From Deltaproteobacteria bacterium (GTDB lineage: Bacteria; Desulfobacterota; Binatia; Binatales; Binataceae): a stretch of DNA of 20,019 bases. The notes under the pieces are model-generated. The model was not told where the DNA came from, ran no database searches, and worked only from the letters and a program-made list of their open reading frames with translations. Numbering within the stretch: position 1 is the first letter of the stretch; each line of letters begins with the position of its first letter. The position numbers were made by a program, and so were the translations under genes. The stretch is from the NCBI GenBank assembly GCA_027403435.1, contig DAHZDR010000178.1, positions 1-20,019 on the forward strand, written 5' to 3'. Shown here piece after piece: positions 15,168-20,019 of the stretch.

Positions 15168-17741
15168 ATGTTCGATCAGGAAACTTCGCTCGCCGCCGAC
15201 AAGGCGCTGGAATACCGGTTGCCCGCCAACGTTACGCCCGAACGCTATGACCTGCGCCTGACGCCGGACCTGCGCGCGTTCACTTTCGACGGCGAGGAGA
15301 CGGTCGCCGTCAAGGTTCATCAGGCGACCGCCGAGGTTACGCTCAACGCGCTCGAACTCGAAATCGACGCGGTCACGGCCGAGCGCGCGGGAAAATCGCT
15401 GGCCGCGCGGATCACGCTGGAGCCGGCGCGCGAACGCGCCAGCTTTCATTTTCCCGAGCCGCTCGAACCGGGCGACTGGACGCTGAAAATCCGCTTCCGC
15501 GGCGTGCTTAACGACAAACTGCACGGCTTTTATCGCAGTCAGTACGTCGATTCCGCCGGCAAAACCCATATGCTCGCGACCACTCAGTTCGAGGCGACCG
15601 ACGCGCGCCGCGCGCTGCCCTGCTGGGACGAGCCGGCGCTCAAGGCGGTCTTCGGCGTGACCCTGGTGGTCGATGAAAATCTTGCCGCGCTCTCCAACGC
15701 CGGCGTGAAATCCACGCGCCCGCTCGGCCATGGCAAAAAGGCGGTCGTCTTCAGGGACACCATCCGGATGTCCACCTATCTGCTCGCCTTCATCGTTGGA
15801 GAATTCGAGGCGACCGAAGCGGTCGATGCCGGCACGCAGCTGCGCGTGGTGCACGCGCCCGGCAAGGGCGCGCTCACCGGATGGGCCAAACAGATTGGCG
15901 CGTTTTCGCTTAAATTTTTCGCCGGCTACTACGGCATCCCGTATCCTGGCGACAAACTCGACCTGATCGCGATTCCCGACTTCGCAGCCGGCGCGATGGA
16001 AAATCTGGGCGCGATCACGTTTCGCGAAACCGCGCTGCTGGCCGACGACCGCACCGCGTCGCGCGCCGAACTGGAACGCGTCGCCGACGTCGTCGCGCAT
16101 GAAAACGCCCACATGTGGTTCGGCGATCTGGTCACGATGCGCTGGTGGAACGGAATCTGGCTCAACGAAGCCTTCGCCACCTTCATGGAAATGCTTGCGG
16201 TGGACGCCTGGAAACCGCAATGGAAGCGCTGGGAAAGCTTCGGCGTTTCGCGCGGCGCCGCGATGGCGATCGACGCGCTCAAGAGCACCCGCTCGATCGA
16301 GTACACCGTGCTGAGTCCCGAGGACTGCCGCTCGATGTTCGACGTGCTCACCTACGAAAAGGGCGCCGCGGTGTTGCGGATGCTCGAGCAGTTCCTCGGC
16401 GCCGAGGAATTCCGCAAGGGCATCTCGCGCTATCTCAGGAAGCATCAGTACGCCAACGCCGAGACCGGCGACCTTTGGGACGCGATCGAGGAATCGACCG
16501 GGCAGCCGGCGCGCGCGATGATGGACACCTGGATTTTCCAGCAGGGCTTTCCCGTCGTCAGCGCCGAACTCGCGCCGGACGGCCGTTCGCTACGGCTTGG
16601 CCAGCGCCGTTTTTTCTACGCGCCGCCGGCCAGTCCCGAGCCGCAAACCTGGCACGTTCCGATTATGGTCCGCGCCGCGGACGCAAGCGGCGTGGCCTCG
16701 CACAAGCTGCTGCTGACGGCGGCAGAGACCACCCTGGAATTGTCCGGCAAGCCGCGCTGGGCGCTGCTGAATGAGGGCGGCCACGGTTTTTATCGCGTGC
16801 GCTACTCGCCCGAATTGCTCGCGGCGTTGACCGCGAACCTGAACGAGCTGCGGCCGATCGAACGCTTCGGCCTGGTCAGCGACACCTGGGCCGCGACCGT
16901 CGCCGGATTGACGCCGCTGCGCGAGTTCGCGCGGATGGCGCGATTGTTCCGCGACGAAACCGACCTCAACGTCTGGCGCGCGCTGATCGGCGCCTTCAAC
17001 TATCTCGACATGATTGCGCCGTCCGCCCGGCGCGCCGCCGTCGCCGCCGCCGTGCGCGATGTCGCGGGTCCGGCGGCCGAGCGTCTCGGCTGGTCTCCGG
17101 CGCCCGGCGAAGACGAGCTGCGCGGACAGTTGCGCGCGACTTTAATCGGCGCGCTCGGCACGATCGGCGCCGATCCTGCCCTTCAGGCCAAAGCCGCCGA
17201 GTTGTTCGCGGCGTGGGAGGCCGATCCGGCGCGCGCGGACCGCGATCTGATGCCCGCGCTGGTCACGATTCTCGCCCATTGCGGCGACGCCGGCCGCTAT
17301 CAGGATTTCAAGCGCCGCTTCAAATCCGCGCGCACTCCGCAGGAGGAACAGCGCTACCTGTTTTCGTTGGCGAATTTCCGCGACCTCGCGCTGTTGGAGC
17401 GGACCATGGAAATGACGCTCAACGGCGAAGTGCGCACCCAGAACGCGCCCTTCCTGATGCATTCGCTGCTCTACAACAACGTCTCCCGCGAGGCCGCGTG
17501 GGATTTTGTCAGACTGCATTGGGAAACGATGGTCGAGCGGTTTCCCGACAGCTCGCTGCCGCGGATGTGCGAGGCGATCAACGGCCTGCTCGATTGCCAG
17601 GCCGAGGTTGAGGAATTCTTCGCCAAACACAAGGTGCGCCTGGGCGGCAAGCTCATCGACCAGCATCTCGAGCGGCTCGCGGTCGCGGTCGCGTTCCGCG
17701 CGCGCGAGGGAGCGGCGCTCGAAGCGTCGTTGCGGGGCTGA
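15168..17741 (+). CDS. M1-family zinc aminopeptidase
   Basis: Cytoplasmic exopeptidase that removes N-terminal residues from peptides. 857 aa, close to PepN and puromycin-sensitive aminopeptidases. Domains in order: an N-terminal beta domain (about 15-210); a catalytic domain with GAMEN at 275-279, which binds the peptide N-terminus, and the gluzincin motif HENAH (H311, E312, H315) with the third zinc ligand E334 (NEAFATF), giving the exact HExxH-x18-E spacing; and an ERAP1_C-type helical C-terminal domain from about residue 530 (WALLNEGGHGFYRVRYS onward). It resembles the tricorn-interacting-factor/puromycin-sensitive branch more than E. coli PepN. ATG 15168 has GGAGA 10 nt upstream. It is 115 bp after hpnK and has no evident link to hopanoids. 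It is convergent with the kinase gene, with 18 bp between stops. Confidence 0.95.
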   Translation: MFDQETSLAADKALEYRLPANVTPERYDLRLTPDLRAFTFDGEETVAVKVHQATAEVTLNALELEIDAVTAERAGKSLAARITLEPARERASFHFPEPLEPGDWTLKIRFRGVLNDKLHGFYRSQYVDSAGKTHMLATTQFEATDARRALPCWDEPALKAVFGVTLVVDENLAALSNAGVKSTRPLGHGKKAVVFRDTIRMSTYLLAFIVGEFEATEAVDAGTQLRVVHAPGKGALTGWAKQIGAFSLKFFAGYYGIPYPGDKLDLIAIPDFAAGAMENLGAITFRETALLADDRTASRAELERVADVVAHENAHMWFGDLVTMRWWNGIWLNEAFATFMEMLAVDAWKPQWKRWESFGVSRGAAMAIDALKSTRSIEYTVLSPEDCRSMFDVLTYEKGAAVLRMLEQFLGAEEFRKGISRYLRKHQYANAETGDLWDAIEESTGQPARAMMDTWIFQQGFPVVSAELAPDGRSLRLGQRRFFYAPPASPEPQTWHVPIMVRAADASGVASHKLLLTAAETTLELSGKPRWALLNEGGHGFYRVRYSPELLAALTANLNELRPIERFGLVSDTWAATVAGLTPLREFARMARLFRDETDLNVWRALIGAFNYLDMIAPSARRAAVAAAVRDVAGPAAERLGWSPAPGEDELRGQLRATLIGALGTIGADPALQAKAAELFAAWEADPARADRDLMPALVTILAHCGDAGRYQDFKRRFKSARTPQEEQRYLFSLANFRDLALLERTMEMTLNGEVRTQNAPFLMHSLLYNNVSREAAWDFVRLHWETMVERFPDSSLPRMCEAINGLLDCQAEVEEFFAKHKVRLGGKLIDQHLERLAVAVAFRAREGAALEASLRG

Positions 17742-17745
17742 CCGT

Positions 17746-17771
17746 CCGCGCGCGGCGGGCTAGGCGCGCGG
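17746..17771. terminator. GC hairpin at the convergent aminopeptidase/kinase junction
   Basis: CCGCGCGC (17746-17753) pairs perfectly with GCGCGCGG (17764-17771) around a 10-nt loop. It spans the 18 bp gap between the two stop codons and runs into the last codons of the minus-strand gene. It has no T-tract, so it is weak evidence for bidirectional termination in a GC-rich genome. Confidence 0.3.
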
Positions 17772-18860
17772 CGCAGGCGGCGCGATCGCCACGCCCGTCT
17801 TGCGCGCGGTGTGGCGGGTCAGGAGCCGCACGACATCCGCCGTGACGTGCGCCAGCGCCTCGGGCCGGTAGCCGACCGCTTCCGGCCCCCGCGCCCGCAT
17901 CATGCCGAACGTGGACAAGCGGAACAGTCCCGCGACCGCCTGACAATAGCGAAACCGCTTCAAATCCATCGGCGCCAGCGCCTGATAGGCCGGCAAATAG
18001 AGCGCCGTAAACAGCCGCCGCAGCGTGTTGCCGGCGGGGTTGTCGCGCATCCAGCGCGGCCGGTCCATCGCGCTGGTCGCGAGAATCACGGCCGTCGTCG
18101 CCGCGTCCAGATGGCGGTCGCCGCGGTCGGCGTTGACCCAGTCGATTACGCCGGTTACGCGCACGCCGCTGACGATCACGTTTTGCGGATGGTAATCCAG
18201 ATGCACGGGAACCGGCGGCCCGTCGCGAAAGCGGCCGGCGTCCCCGGTTAGCTTCAGTAGCGCGTCTTTAAGGCCAGGCAGCGGCCCGCACTCGACCCGA
18301 TCGGCGATTGTCGCCAGCATCCGATCGAGCAGCGGCGTGGCGACGGTGGCCGCGTCATCGTTGCCGTCCGCGGACTCCGGCGGCGGGATCGTTTGTGGCG
18401 CCAGCCGATGGAGCCGCGCTTGCGCGCGCACGAAGCCGGGAAACCCCAGCGTAAAGATGCGCAACGCCCGCGGGAAGCTTTTGGTCTCGAACAGCGGTCC
18501 GCCGGCCGCCCGCGCCATGATCAGAAACGGAGTGCCCAGCGCGGCGCAATCCGGCTCGATGGCGAACGGTTGCGGCGCCGGATAGCCGGCCGCCGCCAGA
18601 GCGAACATCACGCGGCTCTCGCGCGCCGCTTTCGCCTTCGCTTGCGCGCCCTGATAGCAACGCAGGACCAGCGGCGCGCCCAGTGGAATTGCGTTTTCCC
18701 GGCGCGCGCGCGTCTTGAGCGCGAATTCGAAGATGGTGGTTTCCCAGCCCGAATCGAGCGCGCGAAACGCCTCCAGCGGAGCGCCCAGCCATCCGGCCAG
18801 CCGCTCGCGGAGAGTCTCGGCCGTCAGGCCGGACGCGGCCGCGTCAGCGCTCGGCGCCAT
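17760..18860 (-). CDS. Aminoglycoside phosphotransferase (APH)-fold kinase
   Basis: 366 aa protein of the protein-kinase-like APH/choline kinase family, which phosphorylates small molecules with ATP. The Brenner catalytic motif is HLDYHPQN (H220, D222 as catalytic base, N227), followed by the metal-binding Asp of VIDWVNAD (D240). The N-lobe shows LDSGWETTIFEF (glycine-rich loop equivalent) and PLVLRCYQG, where the ATP-anchoring lysine position appears to be Arg. PAPQPFAIEPD and TPFLIMARAAGGPLF form the hinge region. ATG 18860 gives a full-length protein. It lies 68 bp downstream of the HlyD-type gene on the same strand and could be co-transcribed with it. The substrate is unknown; antibiotic resistance should not be assumed, because many environmental APH-fold enzymes act on other metabolites. 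Confidence 0.85.
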   Translation of the reverse strand: MAPSADAAASGLTAETLRERLAGWLGAPLEAFRALDSGWETTIFEFALKTRARRENAIPLGAPLVLRCYQGAQAKAKAARESRVMFALAAAGYPAPQPFAIEPDCAALGTPFLIMARAAGGPLFETKSFPRALRIFTLGFPGFVRAQARLHRLAPQTIPPPESADGNDDAATVATPLLDRMLATIADRVECGPLPGLKDALLKLTGDAGRFRDGPPVPVHLDYHPQNVIVSGVRVTGVIDWVNADRGDRHLDAATTAVILATSAMDRPRWMRDNPAGNTLRRLFTALYLPAYQALAPMDLKRFRYCQAVAGLFRLSTFGMMRARGPEAVGYRPEALAHVTADVVRLLTRHTARKTGVAIAPPAPRA

Positions 18861-18928
18861 CGCGCGGCGCCGCCGATACGAATCCGTTGGGCAAGGCCGT
18901 TCCGACCGGGCGCGCGGCGGCCTCGCGC

Positions 18929-19930
18929 TTAGCGCTGGATTGCCGGCTGACTGGAATTTCCATGCATTCCCGGCGGCAGTTGCGACGGCGTGGGCAGCTT
19001 CTCGGGCCCGTAATCGGGATTTTCCGTGCCCGCGTGGTACTGCTGTTGCAGGGTCGAGGTCAGCAACTGGCCGCGGGTGTCGCTTACGTCGATCGCGACT
19101 TCCACCGAAAGCCCCACCCGCAGCGGCTTGTCGGGCGGCGCCGGATGGTTCAGGACGATTTTGACCGGCACGCGCTGGACCACCTTGACCCAGTTGCCAG
19201 TGGCGTTTTCGGGCGGCAGCAGGGCGAACGCCGCGCCCGTGCCGACGCTGATCGAATCGACATGAGCCTTGTAGATATAGCCCGGATAGATGTCCGCCTC
19301 GACCGCCACCGGTTGTCCGACCCGAACGTCAGTGAGCTGGGTTTCCTTGTAATTCGCGGTGATGTAAAGGCGATCGACCGGCACGATCGCCATCAGCGGC
19401 TCGCCCGGCTGAATCCGGTTGCCCACATGCACGCTCTTGCGCGTGACGATTCCAGGCAGCGGCGCGCGGATTTTCGTATAGCCGATATCGAGTTTCGCCG
19501 CCTCGACCCCGGCCTGCGCCTGTTGCACGATCGGCCGATCGTAGCGCGAATGGTCGAGGCCAATTTCGCTCTCGCCGCCCAGCGCCGCTTGCGATTGCTG
19601 CACCTGATGCCCGGCGAGCGCGCGATCCGCCATCGCGACCCGATAGGCGGTGGTCGCTTGATCGTAATATTCGCGCGAGACCACGCCCTGCTGACGCAAT
19701 TCGCGGGCGCGCTGATAATCGATTTGGGCCTGCTTGAGCTGCGAATCCGCCAGCTGGTAGCCGGCCCGCGCGGCGGCCAGCTGCGCGTAGAGCTGATCCA
19801 CGGATTGGCGCGCGCGCTCCAGTTGCGCCACGGCTTCATCGAGCCGCACCTGGTAGTCGCGCGGGTCCAGATCGAGCAGCGGATCGCCGGCCTTGACCCG
19901 CCAATTGTCCTCGACGAAGAGCTTGGCCAC
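18929..19930 (-). CDS. EmrA/HlyD-family membrane fusion protein, main body, downstream of an in-frame TAG
   Basis: Periplasmic adaptor of a tripartite efflux system, usually paired with an EmrB-type MFS transporter. The 333 codons from GTG 19930 cover the first lipoyl half (WRVKAGDPLLDLDPRDY), a long Ala/Gln/Arg-rich alpha-helical hairpin (about residues 25-150), the second lipoyl half (IRAPLPGIVTRKSVHVGNRIQPG) and the beta-barrel with the EmrA-typical GTGAAFALLPPENATGNWVKVVQRVPVKI. A short Pro/Gln-rich tail follows. The upstream frame continues with typical EmrA sequence but is cut by TAG at 19948-19946, so GTG 19930 is only the first possible restart and has no evident ribosome-binding site. 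A product starting there would lack the membrane anchor. The partner transporter is outside the window. Read-through, a recent nonsense mutation and a sequencing error are all possible. Confidence 0.8.
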   Translation of the reverse strand: MAKLFVEDNWRVKAGDPLLDLDPRDYQVRLDEAVAQLERARQSVDQLYAQLAAARAGYQLADSQLKQAQIDYQRARELRQQGVVSREYYDQATTAYRVAMADRALAGHQVQQSQAALGGESEIGLDHSRYDRPIVQQAQAGVEAAKLDIGYTKIRAPLPGIVTRKSVHVGNRIQPGEPLMAIVPVDRLYITANYKETQLTDVRVGQPVAVEADIYPGYIYKAHVDSISVGTGAAFALLPPENATGNWVKVVQRVPVKIVLNHPAPPDKPLRVGLSVEVAIDVSDTRGQLLTSTLQQQYHAGTENPDYGPEKLPTPSQLPPGMHGNSSQPAIQR

Positions 19931-20019
19931 CGTGCCCGGAATCCGCTAGGAGACCAGCGCCACAGTGCCGTCCACATATGCGTCGTCGGTCGAGACGTGC
20001 GTTTCGAGGTATTGGTAAT
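19931..20019 (-). pseudogene. N-terminal part of the same EmrA/HlyD gene, separated by an amber codon and running off the window
   Basis: Read on the minus strand in the same frame, this stretch encodes YLETHVSTDDAYVDGTVALVS, then TAG (19948-19946), then RIPGTVAKLFVEDNW. TDDAYVDG is the EmrA hallmark just after the membrane anchor, and the alignment continues across the stop with no frame change. The stop therefore replaces a single residue, most simply a serine (TCG to TAG). The anchor helix lies beyond base 20019. No second lesion is seen in the 1.1 kb of the gene available here. Confidence 0.7.

Noticed and set aside
14700..16445. A 581-codon open minus-strand frame opposite hpnK and the aminopeptidase
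   Set aside because: It crosses a gene boundary and both plus-strand genes are clearly real; composition is typical of a high-GC antisense frame.
17760..18860. Antibiotic-resistance aminoglycoside phosphotransferase
   Set aside because: Only the general APH fold and Brenner motif are visible; nothing ties it to aminoglycosides, and no mobile element or other resistance gene is nearby.
1..20019. CRISPR arrays, tRNA/rRNA genes, insertion sequences, phage or att sites
   Set aside because: No periodic repeats, tRNA-like cloverleafs, transposase motifs or terminal inverted repeats were recognised; composition is uniform across the window.

Overview
This 20 kb window of very GC-rich DNA (GCG/GCC-dominated codons, tightly packed genes) holds a large hopanoid biosynthesis locus from a bacterium that uses the MEP isoprenoid pathway. 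The sequence does not fix the taxon. The gene content (hpnC/D/E squalene route, hpnH, hpnG, hpnK, a CruF-like membrane protein) would suit an uncultured, environmental hopanoid producer such as Binatota or Rokubacteria-type lineages. That is a low-confidence inference, and no rRNA or other marker is present.

Layout. Bases 1-786 are the 3' part of a Gfo/Idh/MocA-type oxidoreductase. A leader at 787-997 carries a plausible sigma70 promoter overlapped by TetR-like dyads. It is followed by one long plus-strand run (998-13235): a TetR-family regulator, hpnH, a farnesyl-diphosphate synthase, a zinc-dependent alcohol dehydrogenase, squalene-hopene cyclase, dxr, hpnC, hpnD, hpnE, hpnA and a CruF/DUF422-like integral membrane protein. 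Most junctions overlap or are under 40 bp, and the two exceptions are about 150 and 70 bp. On the minus strand, 13294-14043 encodes an HpnG-like nucleosidase/phosphorylase. It is convergent with the main run and divergent from hpnK (14150-15052, plus). After hpnK come an M1 aminopeptidase (plus), an APH-type kinase (minus) and an EmrA/HlyD-type membrane fusion protein (minus) that is interrupted by an in-frame TAG.

How the genes work together. Dxr makes the first committed MEP intermediate. The prenyl synthase makes FPP. HpnD, HpnC and HpnE convert FPP to squalene, and the cyclase makes hopene/diplopterol. HpnH adds adenosine and HpnG removes adenine to give the ribosyl side chain, which must then be reduced to bacteriohopanetetrol. 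The reductase for that step is not one of the classical hpn genes as far as I know, so the clustered zinc dehydrogenase is an attractive candidate. HpnK acts on glycosylated hopanoids. HpnI and HpnJ, which normally work with it, are not in the window.

The main points for a second look are the zinc dehydrogenase and the CruF-like protein embedded in a hopanoid operon, the multi-dyad operator region ahead of the TetR gene, the dxr-to-hopanoid coupling, and the nonsense codon in the EmrA-like gene.
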